DNA of 64,000 nt from Mangrovibacter phragmitis (GCF_001655675.1 NZ_LYRP01000012.1:486963-550962); one strand, 5' to 3'; shown: positions 21,442 through 30,838, numbered from the stretch's first letter. The notes: a model not told the origin generated them from the sequence alone. Numbers and translations: made by a program.

Positions 21442-23577
21442 TCAGAACAAATGGGGAACGCCCGGCCCAGGGATCAGTTTCGGATTGAGGCAGTTTTCGT
21501 ACCATGCCTGAATTTGTGCCAGGCGACGGCGGTGCCGGTAGTAACGGATAGCTGCCATGCTGCCATTATACAGGGTGCTAAGCACCATCGCGGCCAGCAG
21601 CAATGACGTGAAGATATAACGCCACAAACTGGCGCTGTCTGGAACGCTGTGCAGCATGATGTGTACCGTTCCATTCGCGTCGGTGGACAACCCGGTTATA
21701 ATGCCTTCCGCATGGAATGGCGTATGGGTCAGAGTTTCGGCAAGGTGCCGGAAAACAGCCCATTGCTCTTGCGGCGGATAATCATAGAGTGAAACAGGCG
21801 GATAAGGCTGGTCAACCAGTTCAGCGCCCTCGTCACTGATAATCAAAAAACCCCCTGGTGACGGGCTGTTCAGTGACATAGCAGCACGGGATGTTTCGCG
21901 CATGAAGAAAGGAGCAGTCGATGTTGCCACCAGATTAGACAGTGACTCCGCGCTGACCGGGCGGAGCAGAACATTAATTCCATCCAGTTTTCCGCTATCT
22001 GCGCGCTTAACCAGTGTTTCCCAGTCCTTGGTATTCCCCAGATTCACCAGGGCATTTTTGAGGCGAATACAATCATCGTTCGAGGTACATAACGCCTGGG
22101 TTTTTTGCACGATATCTGCAAAGTCATCCACCAACACCATGCCTGATTTTTGAATAGCGGAAGCCAGTTGCGGGTTCACCTTTGTATCATCGCCATCCTG
22201 TGGATGTAGCTGGCGATTGACTGTTTGCACCAGGGCACTGGCTTTAGTGACGATATCGGATTCCGGCGCTGGCAACGGGGTAGCGTTGTTCCAGAAAATC
22301 TGTGAACAATCAAAGGGCCGGAAAGGGGTGTTATGCTGAGCTGACCAGTTGTCCGTAGCCGAAATACTGCACATCCCGGACCCGGAGAGTTGCACGGTAT
22401 CACCAACACGCAAATTGGCACTTTCCAGTTGAGACAATGTTGTCGCTTCAATACTTTGCGCGCCTTTAAGCCAGGAGATAGTGAGCTTTATCGGCATATC
22501 AAGAGGCACCCAGACAACCAACATCACCAGTACGACAAGGGCGCTGGCACTAATTATCAGGCTGCGCAGCCAGTGCTGCAAAGGAAAGTTTTTTACTTCA
22601 TCATGTAAAGACAGAAAACGTCCCTGGCGAACAACATGGCGATCCAGATAAATATCAATGTCTGTTTTATGTCCCAGGTCCTGGTTAATAAAAGGCTGCC
22701 AGTGAGAGGGGTAAACCAGGTCAATGACACCAAGAGATATATTATTTTGTTCCTGGTCTGATTCGCCAAACAGCCCCCAGCGTTTTGGGGTACCGCGCAA
22801 ACAGTGGATTTCCCGTAAGTTGCTTTTTGCCGGTGGGATGCAGATACCATATAACCCACCCAGTAACAGAAGCGTGGCACATCCGGCAAGCCATGGGATA
22901 AACATTGATGGAATAAGCAGGCACAGATAGTACAGTAAAAAAGCAGCACTGATCAGCAGGGCATCTCGCAGGTTATCCTGATGCGACAATGTGTATTCTT
23001 CACGCGTCTCTTCGCGAATATTTAACAATTCAATTTGTTCACTTTCTTCGCCACGAATCGATGCAGTGCTGCCAGAGAATTGATGTACCGCTCCGCGGGT
23101 TTCCTGGTGATAGTTTTTCAGTGTATGGCCATTGAGGCCAATCACCAGTGGGAGTGAGTCGGTAATCACTAAGTCAACGTTGTTATCATCACTGATGTAC
23201 TGCTCCCAAAAAGGCGGTAAATGGACTTCAACAGAATCCAGATAATAGCGCCACTTGTTAGGATCATCGGCAGTAAGCCCATAGCGGGTAATTGAACGTA
23301 CGACTGAATAAACGATGCGGCTTTTAGGGCTGAGCGACAGGGTAACTGGGCCTGCACTGGCACCACTGGGGCCAGGCAGTTGCTGATTACGTGCAAGTGA
23401 AGAAAGATAGTGCTCAATAGCCGAGCGTTCTTCTTCGCTAAGCTGGCGTGTCGTCGCGCCAGCTAATGCCTGCAACCAGGGGTAGCGCGAGTGCTGACGC
23501 TGCTTGTACCCGTACACCAACCCGGCAATAGCCAGGCAGCCCAGTACTGCAGTGAAAAAAATCAACAAGGTGCTCAT
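21442..23577 (-). CDS. igaA: Rcs pathway inhibitor IgaA (YrfF/UmoB)
   Basis: IgaA is an inner-membrane protein that restrains the Rcs envelope-stress phosphorelay through RcsD and is essential in most wild-type enterobacteria. The product has 711 residues (family about 710). Membrane segments are visible at about 3-22, a hairpin near 210-250, one near 340-360 and one near 650-670. The cytoplasmic conserved blocks DDPNKWRYYLDSVEVHLPPFWEQYI and EIHCLRGTPKRWGLFG flank the hairpin, and the large periplasmic domain lies between the last segments with Cys pairs (SGMCSIS, FDCSQIFW, LCTSNDDCIRL). It is first in igaA-yrfG-hslR-hslO. Its presence supports assignment to Enterobacterales. Confidence 0.96.
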   Translation of the reverse strand: MSTLLIFFTAVLGCLAIAGLVYGYKQRQHSRYPWLQALAGATTRQLSEEERSAIEHYLSSLARNQQLPGPSGASAGPVTLSLSPKSRIVYSVVRSITRYGLTADDPNKWRYYLDSVEVHLPPFWEQYISDDNNVDLVITDSLPLVIGLNGHTLKNYHQETRGAVHQFSGSTASIRGEESEQIELLNIREETREEYTLSHQDNLRDALLISAAFLLYYLCLLIPSMFIPWLAGCATLLLLGGLYGICIPPAKSNLREIHCLRGTPKRWGLFGESDQEQNNISLGVIDLVYPSHWQPFINQDLGHKTDIDIYLDRHVVRQGRFLSLHDEVKNFPLQHWLRSLIISASALVVLVMLVVWVPLDMPIKLTISWLKGAQSIEATTLSQLESANLRVGDTVQLSGSGMCSISATDNWSAQHNTPFRPFDCSQIFWNNATPLPAPESDIVTKASALVQTVNRQLHPQDGDDTKVNPQLASAIQKSGMVLVDDFADIVQKTQALCTSNDDCIRLKNALVNLGNTKDWETLVKRADSGKLDGINVLLRPVSAESLSNLVATSTAPFFMRETSRAAMSLNSPSPGGFLIISDEGAELVDQPYPPVSLYDYPPQEQWAVFRHLAETLTHTPFHAEGIITGLSTDANGTVHIMLHSVPDSASLWRYIFTSLLLAAMVLSTLYNGSMAAIRYYRHRRRLAQIQAWYENCLNPKLIPGPGVPHLF

Positions 23578-23912
23578 GCTATCCCCATCAAACCTTCATT
23601 TTTTGAATCAAGTACAGCAAACGGCGACCCTTCACTGATGATTTTAGTTAAGTGAATGATAATCGGCATTATTGATTTCTTTCTTTAGCTTTTTGGGTAG
23701 ACATGCCGAAGGTAACTAAATGTTAGCAAAGCTATATAAAGAGAAGTATCAGCAAATTCCTGGAAAGAATGCAATGCCTTGACATCAGTCAAATTGTCAT
23801 GATTCGTGCTTGTTTCGTTGCACAATTGTGAAAAACAGGCAATTGGCAATTGCTCAAACATTGCCGTGTGTCGCAAAATAGCATCAGGATCCCATAAATG
23901 AAGCGCAGATTC
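23578..23912. promoter_or_regulatory. igaA-nudE divergent intergenic region
   Basis: This 335-base AT-rich gap must hold the leftward igaA and rightward nudE promoters. TTGACA at 23779-23784 is a possible -35 for nudE, though I see no good -10. An inverted-repeat-like stretch near 23656-23675 (AATGATAAT...ATTATTGAT) resembles a poor Fur or homeodomain-like site and is not called. No gene is seen. Confidence 0.4.
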
Positions 23913-24473
23913 ATGAATAAGCCACTAAAAAAACCACAAATACTGAATGTTGAAACCGTTGCCCGCTCCCGTTTGTTTAATGTTGAGTCGGTTGATTTGG
24001 CATTCAGTAACGGGGTTCATCGTGTCTATGAACGTATGCGTCCGTCTGAACGGGAAGCTGTGATGATAGTCCCTCTCCTGGGCGATAAACTTGTTCTGAT
24101 ACGTGAATATGCTGTTGGCACAGAGTCTTACGAGCTGGGGTTTCCAAAGGGATTAATTGATCCCGGCGAGTTGCCTTTTGATGCGGCGAACCGGGAGTTG
24201 CAGGAAGAAGTGGGGTTTGGTGCGCAAAAACTGAGCTTTCTAAAAAAAGTGACAATGGCACCTTCTTATTTTTCCAGCAAAATGAATATTATTTTGGCTG
24301 AAGACTTATATGAATCATCGTTGGAAGGTGATGAGCCGGAACCCCTGATACAGGAACACTGGCCGCTGGCGACCATGATGGATTTGCTGAAAGAGCCTGA
24401 CTTTAGCGAGGCACGTAATATCAGTGCGCTGTTTTTAGTGCGTGAATGGCTGAATCAGCAGGGTCGGCTGTAA
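23913..24473 (+). CDS. nudE: ADP compounds hydrolase NudE
   Basis: NudE is a Nudix hydrolase that splits ADP-ribose, Ap3A and NADH, giving AMP plus the other phosphate. From 23913 it has 186 residues, the E. coli length. The Nudix box is exact: G80-x5-E86-x7-R94-E95-L96-x-E98-E99-x-G101-F102 (GLIDPGELPFDAANRELQEEVGF). The start is uncertain: the ATG at 23898 in the same frame has a better ribosome site (AGGA at 23887-23890) and would add MKRRF, whereas 23913 fits family length. ADP-ribose hydrolysis links it to the NAD metabolism of the nrtR cassette 25 kb away. It converges with mrcA. Confidence 0.95.
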   Translation: MNKPLKKPQILNVETVARSRLFNVESVDLAFSNGVHRVYERMRPSEREAVMIVPLLGDKLVLIREYAVGTESYELGFPKGLIDPGELPFDAANRELQEEVGFGAQKLSFLKKVTMAPSYFSSKMNIILAEDLYESSLEGDEPEPLIQEHWPLATMMDLLKEPDFSEARNISALFLVREWLNQQGRL

Positions 24474-24474
24474 T

Positions 24475-24497
24475 AGCCCCTTCCACAGGAAGGGGCT
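24475..24497. terminator. Hairpin between convergent nudE and mrcA
   Basis: AGCCCCTTCC pairs with GGAAGGGGCT around an ACA loop in the 30-base gap. There is no T run on either strand, so termination strength is doubtful. Confidence 0.55.
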
Positions 24498-24503
24498 GGC
24501 TTA

Positions 24504-27053
24504 TCAGAAGAGTTCGTGAGTTTCACCGTTATCAATGACAGTTGTCCCCACTTCATGTACAGCCTGATGAGTGGGTTGTGTGCCATCAATAAAATACTCA
24601 TCCCGGCTATTGCCGCCGCTGGCAAGTTGACCTGTGGCACGGTCAATACGCACGGTAACAATACCGGGTGGCGGCGTGAGTGGTTGCTCCGGAACACCGT
24701 CTAATGCCGCTTTCATGTAATCATCCCAGGCTGGTTGAGCACTTTTAGCACCACCCTCGTAACCAGAGATCTGATCCTTAATCACACCTGATAACGTAGT
24801 ACGCCCAAGATCCCGACGATGATCGTCAAAGCCTATCCACACCGACGTGACGACACCCGGGCCATAACCAGAGAACCACGCATCTTTTGAACTATTGGTT
24901 GTTCCGGTTTTGCCGCCGATATCATTACGCTTCAGGTCCCGTGCCGCGCGCCAGCCGGTACCCATCCAGCCTGGTTCACCGAAGATATTCGAGTTCAGTG
25001 CGCTCTTGATAAGGAAGGAGAGTGGTGTGCTGATAACATGAGGTGCATAAGCCTGAGACTGCATGGCAGGCACTTGCCCATTCACTTTTTCAAGTTCAGG
25101 CATGGGCACTGTGGCATTTTGCTGCTGAGCAGAAGTAGCGACATCTTCCATGTTCTGATTTTCCAGAACATTCGACTTCGGTGTTTCGCCATAAATAACC
25201 GGCAGATTGCAATCGGCGCAGGCAACCTGTGGTTTGGCCTCAAAAATCGTGTTGCCCTGTTCATCGTCGATCTTACTAATGAAGTAAGGATCAACCAGGA
25301 AGCCGCCATTTGCCAACACAGCATAGCCACGAACCACCTGCAAAGGTGTGAAGGAAGCGGAACCCAGCGCCAGTGATTCTGTGCGCACAATATTCTGTGA
25401 CGGGAAGCCAAAGCGTTGCAGGTAATCGGCAGCGTAGTCCACACCCATCGCCCGCATAGCGCGAACCATGACCACGTTTTTCGACTGCCCCAGGCCCTGA
25501 CGCAGGCGAATCGGACCATCATAAGTTGGTGGGGAGTTTTTCGGACTCCAGTCGGAACCTGCACCAGCGTCCCAACGCGAAATAGGTACATCGTTCAAAA
25601 TACTGGCTAATGTCAGGCCCTTATCCATAGCGGCGGTGTACAGGAATGGCTTAATGTTAGAACCGACCTGACGCAGAGCTTGTGTGGCGCGGTTGAACTT
25701 ACTTTGGTAGAAATCAAACCCACCCACCAGCGCCATTACCGCACCATCGTGTGGGTTAAGCGAAACCAGAGCCGAGTTCACTGCTGGTATCTGAGCCAGC
25801 CACCAGTTGTTGTCTTGCTGGCGAACCCAGATTTGCTGTCCCGCCTGAAGAACATCGGTTACTTTGCGCGGAGTGGCACCCTGCTGAGTATCTGAACGCC
25901 ATGGCCGTGCCCAGCGAACACCATCCAGCGTTAAGCGCACCGAACTCCCGTCAGCGAGCATCGCTACTGCTTCTGTTGGGGTGGCACTGTTCACGATAGC
26001 CGGATGTAACGGGCCATAATTAGGCAGGGTGCGTAACAGGGTAATCTCTTTTTGGGTATTCCATGGCATTTCACCAATACGCCACAACACCGTTTCCGGG
26101 CCTCGATAGCCATGGCGCATATCGTAATTAATTACATTGGTACGCAGAGCATCCTGAGCGGCTTGCTGTAAACGACGGCTCACCGTGGTATAGACTTTGT
26201 AGCCATCGGTATAAGCGTTATCGCCATAGCGGCTAACCATTTCCTGGCGAACCATCTCAGCCAAATAAGGTGCTGAAAAGACTATTTGCGGGCCATGGTA
26301 ATTCGCTTCTATCGGCTGAGTGACCGCATCATTATATTGCGCCTGTGTAATATAGCCCTCGCTGAGCATGCGGCTCAAAACCACATTGCGGCGGGCCGTT
26401 GCCCGGTCGACAGAGTAAATCGGGTTGAATGTGGAAGGTGCTTTCGGCAACCCCGCAATTACCGCCATTTCACTTAATGTTAGCTGGCTGACATCTTTAC
26501 CAAAGTAGACCTGAGCGGCTGCTCCCACTCCGTAAGCACGGTACCCGAGATAAATTTTGTTGAGATAAAGTTCAAGAATTTCATCTTTACTCAGCAATTG
26601 CTCAATACGTATCGCCAAAAACGCTTCTTTAATTTTACGGTCGAGCGTTTTTTCGGGACTCAGGAAGAAGTTACGCGCGAGTTGTTGTGTAATTGTACTG
26701 GCACCCTGGGTAGCATGCCCGGAAAATAGCGCTACGCTGGCCGCACGAAAAATCCCCACAGGATCAATACCATGGTGTTCATAAAAGCGGCTGTCTTCAG
26801 TCGCAATAAACGCTTTCACTAACTCAGGCGGAATTTGATTCAGGTGCAACGGTATCCGCCGCTTTTCACCAAATTGTGCAATCAATTCACCATCGGCGCT
26901 GTAGACCTGCATAGGCGTCTGGAGTTTGACATCTTTGAGCGTCGCAACATCGGGTAACTGCGGCTCTATGTATTTGTATAAGCCATAAATCGAGCCAGCA
27001 CCCAATAAAATGCAAGCAATAACAAAGAACAATAAATACTTTACGAACTTCAC
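24504..27053 (-). CDS. mrcA: Penicillin-binding protein 1A (MrcA)
   Basis: PBP1A is a bifunctional class A synthase that polymerises and cross-links peptidoglycan, anchored in the inner membrane. It has 849 residues (E. coli 850). A transmembrane segment spans about 5-25. The GT51 domain has the catalytic E86 in ATEDSRFYEHHG and the block GASTITQQLARNFFLSPEKTLDRKIKE. The transpeptidase domain has S465 in GSNIKPF (SxxK), the SKN motif in LGQSKNVVMV, and K715-T-G in GGKTGTTNSSKDAWFSGY. An OB/ODD-type segment lies between. It faces away from hofM. Confidence 0.98.
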   Translation of the reverse strand: MKFVKYLLFFVIACILLGAGSIYGLYKYIEPQLPDVATLKDVKLQTPMQVYSADGELIAQFGEKRRIPLHLNQIPPELVKAFIATEDSRFYEHHGIDPVGIFRAASVALFSGHATQGASTITQQLARNFFLSPEKTLDRKIKEAFLAIRIEQLLSKDEILELYLNKIYLGYRAYGVGAAAQVYFGKDVSQLTLSEMAVIAGLPKAPSTFNPIYSVDRATARRNVVLSRMLSEGYITQAQYNDAVTQPIEANYHGPQIVFSAPYLAEMVRQEMVSRYGDNAYTDGYKVYTTVSRRLQQAAQDALRTNVINYDMRHGYRGPETVLWRIGEMPWNTQKEITLLRTLPNYGPLHPAIVNSATPTEAVAMLADGSSVRLTLDGVRWARPWRSDTQQGATPRKVTDVLQAGQQIWVRQQDNNWWLAQIPAVNSALVSLNPHDGAVMALVGGFDFYQSKFNRATQALRQVGSNIKPFLYTAAMDKGLTLASILNDVPISRWDAGAGSDWSPKNSPPTYDGPIRLRQGLGQSKNVVMVRAMRAMGVDYAADYLQRFGFPSQNIVRTESLALGSASFTPLQVVRGYAVLANGGFLVDPYFISKIDDEQGNTIFEAKPQVACADCNLPVIYGETPKSNVLENQNMEDVATSAQQQNATVPMPELEKVNGQVPAMQSQAYAPHVISTPLSFLIKSALNSNIFGEPGWMGTGWRAARDLKRNDIGGKTGTTNSSKDAWFSGYGPGVVTSVWIGFDDHRRDLGRTTLSGVIKDQISGYEGGAKSAQPAWDDYMKAALDGVPEQPLTPPPGIVTVRIDRATGQLASGGNSRDEYFIDGTQPTHQAVHEVGTTVIDNGETHELF

Positions 27054-27170
27054 TGAGCTTTTCTCATCTGGTTTCTGTTGGGCAGTTTATAAACAACCGG
27101 GCAGTAGTATAAAGGCATCAAGAGCGCTTTGATATGCCATTTTTACTTTTAGGTCAGGGAGGAAGATGAG
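27054..27170 (+). promoter_or_regulatory. mrcA-hofM divergent promoter region
   Basis: This 117-base gap separates the divergent mrcA and hofM starts. TATAAAGG at 27108-27115 could serve as a -10. ATCAAGAGCGCTTTGAT (27118-27134) is an imperfect palindrome that might be a Sxy-dependent CRP-S site, since competence operons use such sites, but it is too far from the TTTGCGATCGCAAA-type consensus to call. GGGAGGA stands seven bases before the hofM ATG. Confidence 0.35.
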
Positions 27171-27992
27171 ATGTGTCCAGCAGCACAGTGGCAGGTGGGG
27201 GTTGATATTCAGCGTGACAGGCTCCGGGCGGTGGCTGTTCAACACCGGCGTTATGGGTGGCAATTACGCGGCTGGTGGGAATGGCCGGTGTCTCATCATT
27301 CACCAGACGATACGCAACAGCCTTCACACGCTGATGTCGTTTCAGCTCTGGCGGCGTTAAGGCTCTCACTGCCTTACGGGTATCGTATTCGGGTGGGGAT
27401 CCCTACCGGGCGTACGCTTCAACAACAAATGTCATTACCTGCTATGGCTATGACCGAGACTGATACCTGTCGTTATATCGGTCAAATGGCTGCACAACAA
27501 CTGGATATACCTGTCAGTCAATTGTGTTGGGACTATGTTGCCCGTACTGCTACTGATTCTGGCAGCAAGAGTGTCAGTGTTGCTACTGCTCCGGCGGATG
27601 TAGTGGCACGTTTGCAAGAGTATTTTACCCAAAGCAAGTGCCACCTGCGTGCAATTACCCCTGATGCGCTGGCACTGGCTCCTTATCAGGCTCTTCTGGG
27701 AGGTAGTTCCTGGGTTATATATCGCAGCCAACATGACTGGTTATGGTATGGCCCCCAACAATGGGGGGCAACACGGGTTTCCGATGTGCCGGAAGTGCCT
27801 GCTTTATTGGAACGGTTGGGATGTAAAAGTGAACATATTCATTTTTGTGGACCACAGGAGGTGCTAACGGAACAACCACAAGAGAGGCTGGATCCATATC
27901 GCTTGCTACATCTGGTTGCACCTCCTTTACCTGAAAACATCGACCCATTTGTCATTGCATTGGGGTTGGCGCTTGGGGGTTATCCGGCATGA
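27171..27992 (+). CDS. hofM: HofM, PilM-like protein for DNA use (competence operon)
   Basis: HofM is the enterobacterial counterpart of PilM/ComA of type IV pilus systems, an actin-like ATPase that sits under the inner-membrane PilN-PilO complex. In E. coli hofMNOPQ is needed for growth on DNA as nutrient. The product has 273 residues (E. coli 259), is weakly conserved but recognisable by position and by ITPDALALAPYQ and the end PFVIALGLALGGYPA. The start at 27171 has GGGAGGA in front; an overlapping ATG at 27166 is in another frame. Its stop overlaps the hofN start (ATGA, 27989-27992). Confidence 0.85.
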   Translation: MCPAAQWQVGVDIQRDRLRAVAVQHRRYGWQLRGWWEWPVSHHSPDDTQQPSHADVVSALAALRLSLPYGYRIRVGIPTGRTLQQQMSLPAMAMTETDTCRYIGQMAAQQLDIPVSQLCWDYVARTATDSGSKSVSVATAPADVVARLQEYFTQSKCHLRAITPDALALAPYQALLGGSSWVIYRSQHDWLWYGPQQWGATRVSDVPEVPALLERLGCKSEHIHFCGPQEVLTEQPQERLDPYRLLHLVAPPLPENIDPFVIALGLALGGYPA

Positions 27993-28534
27993 ATGAATCG
28001 CTGAATTTTTTGCCGTGGCGGGACCAACGGCGTAAATCTTTGTTCTGGTTGTGGGGGCGGCGCTCATTCATTGCACTGTGTTGCGTTGGTATAACCCTGG
28101 TACTTGTTGTTCTGCCTTTGCATACCTGCTTACGTGTCAATATGAATGTGGCTTCCACATTCCCTGCTTTATATAACCACCAGCAACTTGCGGTAGTCGG
28201 GCTGGAAACAAAGCTTACCCGGTTAGCTCAGATACGCCAGGCCAATGACACTATGAAAAAGCGCCAACAACGATTACACCGTTGGCGGCAGAGCCTGGTC
28301 TACCTCAGTCAGCAGTTACCGGAAGATACCTGGATTACCCGTCTGGTTGTACAACATAACACCTTGTCAGTTGAAGGGGTTGGGTTATCGGCTGAGGGTA
28401 CACTGGCCTGCGAAACGGTACTGGCGGCCTTGCCAGGGGTTGACCAACTAAAAGTTAACCATATCACCCGGCGTAACGGCGAGATTCACTTTGGATTTAC
28501 CCTGCAAGGTGAGAAGGATGATGTTGATAGTTGA
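27989..28534 (+). CDS. hofN: HofN, PilN-like inner-membrane protein
   Basis: The product has 181 residues with the PilN layout: a short cytoplasmic N-terminus that includes NFLPWRDQRRK (the PilM-binding motif of the family is N-LPWR), one membrane segment at about 27-47, and a periplasmic ferredoxin-like domain after a coiled stretch (KLTRLAQIRQANDTMKKRQQRLHRW). It overlaps hofM by four bases and hofO by 17. With HofM and HofO it should form the inner-membrane platform of a competence pseudopilus or pilus. Confidence 0.87.
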   Translation: MNESLNFLPWRDQRRKSLFWLWGRRSFIALCCVGITLVLVVLPLHTCLRVNMNVASTFPALYNHQQLAVVGLETKLTRLAQIRQANDTMKKRQQRLHRWRQSLVYLSQQLPEDTWITRLVVQHNTLSVEGVGLSAEGTLACETVLAALPGVDQLKVNHITRRNGEIHFGFTLQGEKDDVDS

Positions 28535-29048
28535 ACACTGGCTGGCACTTTCCGGCCCCAGAAAGGCCGTGCTTTTGCTTGCGCTGATGGCAGTCTGTAC
28601 AGGTATTGGCTGGTTGGTTTGGGTGATGCCAGTAAAACAACAGGTTGCTGATTCCGTTATGCAATTGAATATGCAGCGTACTCAATGGCAACAACAACAG
28701 GCCAACTGGTTACAATTACGCCAGCAAGTAGCAGAACTGGAACAACAGTATTTATGTATCAGCCAGCCAGTCACGGTATTTTCTGCCCAGCGTTTTACCC
28801 GAGATGTGGGAGGGAAATTATTACGCTGGGGGATGCCGGGAGGTGAGCGTAAAGGTGAACTGAGTTTGTCCTTGCCCTGGGAGGGTGTTTTGCAGTTATT
28901 TCCGGCATTGGCTGGTGAACCTGTCGAATTGCCAGGGTTCCAGTTGCAGGCGGACGAGGGTGAGCAGGTTAGCGTGAGGCTGGATCTGGAGATTATGGAT
29001 GCGTCAGATAATGTTGTTGATGTTATGGGTACCTGCGCTGGTCTGTAG
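28518..29048 (+). CDS. hofO: HofO, PilO-like inner-membrane protein
   Basis: From the first of two adjacent ATGs (28518, 28521), with AAGGTG six bases before, the product has 176 residues. It has a membrane segment at about 16-36 and a periplasmic coiled coil (QLNMQRTQWQQQQANWLQLRQQ) before a small globular domain, as in PilO. The longer frame from 28491 lies wholly inside hofN. Sequence identity to known HofO proteins is low; the call rests on position and topology. Confidence 0.82.
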   Translation: MMLIVEHWLALSGPRKAVLLLALMAVCTGIGWLVWVMPVKQQVADSVMQLNMQRTQWQQQQANWLQLRQQVAELEQQYLCISQPVTVFSAQRFTRDVGGKLLRWGMPGGERKGELSLSLPWEGVLQLFPALAGEPVELPGFQLQADEGEQVSVRLDLEIMDASDNVVDVMGTCAGL

Positions 29049-29322
29049 TGAATTGCGAAATCCATTTATTCCACTGGCAACAACCTGTTCATCAGGTGTA
29101 CCGGATGAATGGCGTTTTATGGGGGTAGTACGTCAGGGAGCGATGCTACAAGGCATTATTCGTACCGGCAGTGGGCAGTGGTTGCGTGTGATAGAGGGCG
29201 ATGAGCTTGGTGATAGTTGGCGTGTTGGCCCAGTTTCTGAACACCAAATGATAGTACGCCGGGTAGCAGCATGTTCGGCGCAGGAGCATATTTTACTACC
29301 CTCAGGGAGGAACGAAACATGA
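28999..29322 (+). CDS. hofP: HofP, PilP-like protein
   Basis: The product is a 107-residue secreted or membrane-tethered protein with a short hydrophobic N-terminus (IMLLMLWVPALVCS) and the PilP-like pattern RNPFIPL...WRFMGVVRQGAMLQGIIRTGSGQWLRVIEGDELGDSWRVGPVS. It is shorter than E. coli HofP (134 residues), lacking the polar C-terminal tail. The start could also be 29011 or 29020. It overlaps both hofO and hofQ, and PilP-type proteins bridge PilNO to the secretin. Confidence 0.8.
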   Translation: MRQIMLLMLWVPALVCSELRNPFIPLATTCSSGVPDEWRFMGVVRQGAMLQGIIRTGSGQWLRVIEGDELGDSWRVGPVSEHQMIVRRVAACSAQEHILLPSGRNET

Positions 29323-30536
29323 AAGTATGGCTGGTGAACCTGGTATTTTTGTGGTCAACATGGTGTGGCGCCAAACCAGTTTCCCTGGTGGTTGACCATG
29401 TGCCGGTGGCACAGGTGTTACAGGCACTTGCTGAGGGCCGGAAGCTTAATGTTGTGATTGCACAAGGGGGCGATCGGCTGGTGTCATTACGGTTGGTGGA
29501 TGTTCCCTGGGAGCAGGCGCTTTCCGTGGTGCTTGAAATTGCGGAACTGGAAGGGAAGGTGCAGGGCAATATTTTGCGCATCAGTACGCGTGAATGGGCC
29601 AGTCAACAGCGCCAGGCTCAGCGGGAAGAAAAAGCGCAACAACAGGCTCGCCTGCCGCAAAAACAGGCTGTTATTGTTGTACAGCATGCTGATGTCGAAC
29701 GGGTAGCGGCTGCCATTCGTGAACTGGGTGATAATGGTCTGTCAGGCTCCGGGTCTATGGTGGTTGATAAGCGTACCAGCAGGCTGATGTTAAATGATAC
29801 GCAACCAGCACTGGCGCGCATACAGGCATTGGTTGAGTTACTGGATTTACCATTAGGCCAGGTTGAGCTGGCGGCCCATATTGTGACGATTAATCAGCAA
29901 AGTTTGCAGGAACTGGGCGTGAAGTGGCAAGGTAACTCACGGCAGGTTTCAGGCTCTGCAGAGTTAGGTGTTACGGGCAGCAGCACTACCAGCCTTGGGT
30001 TCAATATTGGTCGGGTCGACAGTAATTTATTGGCGCTGGAACTGTCAGCCCTCGAACAACGCCAGCAACTGGATATTATTGCCCGCCCACGCCTGATTAC
30101 CGCACATCAGCAACCAGCCAGTATTAAGCAAGGGAGTGAAATTCCCTACCAGACCTCAGGTACGGATTCTTCGGCTGCTACTATTGAATTTAAAGAAGCT
30201 GTTTTGGGGCTTGAGGTAACGCCTGTGGTTCTGCCGGATAAACGAGTCCGCCTGAATTTACGTATCACTCAGAATGCCCCTGGGCAGGTTTTACAGCGTG
30301 CTGAGGGCGACGTTATGGCTATAGATAAACAGGAAATAGAAACCCGAATTGATGTACGCCATGGCGATACCATCGTTCTTGGTGGTATTTTTCAGCATAA
30401 ACAACGTGATGGTGTGGCTCAGGTTCCTTTTCTTGGATCCATTCCATTGATTGGCGGTTTATTCCGTCATCAAATAAAAGAAGATGAGCGTCGGGAGCTG
30501 GTTGTTTTTATCACCACCCATCTGGCAGAAATCTGA
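29319..30536 (+). CDS. hofQ: HofQ, outer-membrane secretin of the DNA-uptake system
   Basis: From the ATG at 29319, with GGGAGGA seven bases before, the product has 405 residues (E. coli 412). The N-terminus is a signal peptide (MKVWLVNLVFLWSTWCGA). STN/N0 and N1 domains follow (SLVVDHVPVAQVLQALAEGRKLNVVIA; VIVVQHADVERVAAAIREL), then the secretin domain with ITAHQQPASIKQGSEIPY and the family signature near the end (VPFLGSIPLIGGLFRH). It makes the outer-membrane ring through which DNA could enter. It is the last gene of hofMNOPQ; no hairpin terminator follows. Confidence 0.93.
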   Translation: MKVWLVNLVFLWSTWCGAKPVSLVVDHVPVAQVLQALAEGRKLNVVIAQGGDRLVSLRLVDVPWEQALSVVLEIAELEGKVQGNILRISTREWASQQRQAQREEKAQQQARLPQKQAVIVVQHADVERVAAAIRELGDNGLSGSGSMVVDKRTSRLMLNDTQPALARIQALVELLDLPLGQVELAAHIVTINQQSLQELGVKWQGNSRQVSGSAELGVTGSSTTSLGFNIGRVDSNLLALELSALEQRQQLDIIARPRLITAHQQPASIKQGSEIPYQTSGTDSSAATIEFKEAVLGLEVTPVVLPDKRVRLNLRITQNAPGQVLQRAEGDVMAIDKQEIETRIDVRHGDTIVLGGIFQHKQRDGVAQVPFLGSIPLIGGLFRHQIKEDERRELVVFITTHLAEI

Positions 30537-30838
30537 CAAATAAAAGATGTATACAAATAAGTTTAGTTAAACCCGTCATGGTGTTTGACCTGAGGCTGGA
30601 ATTATCATACAAGATGTACCGGTTTTAGGTGGGGCAGGGCCGCTTCAGGCTCAGTGCTTGTTCTGGGGATATCCGCGAAGTAGTAATTTATTCGGTTGCC
30701 AAACCACCTTGAGTGTTGAGATAATTTTTAGTCTGACTCTCGCACTATCGCATAAGAGGTTTCAGTTCATTTCCTGCCATGCCCGGACGTTGCATGGTGG
30801 GTTTATCATTAACGAATTGTCTTAGTAGTACCGAAAAA
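30537..30838 (+). promoter_or_regulatory. aroK leader region
   Basis: This 302-base gap between hofQ and aroK should carry the promoters of the aroK-trpS operon. I see no terminator for hofQ and no recognisable operator or gene. The bases before the aroK ATG (TAGTACCGAAAAA) give a poor ribosome site. Confidence 0.45.

Noticed and set aside
23656..23675. Fur-like inverted repeat upstream of igaA
   Set aside because: Too few matches to the 19-base Fur consensus, and igaA is not a known Fur target.
27118..27134. Possible CRP-S (Sxy-dependent) site before hofM
   Set aside because: Palindrome centre and arms differ from the TGCGA-N6-TCGCA form, so I only mention it in the promoter entry.
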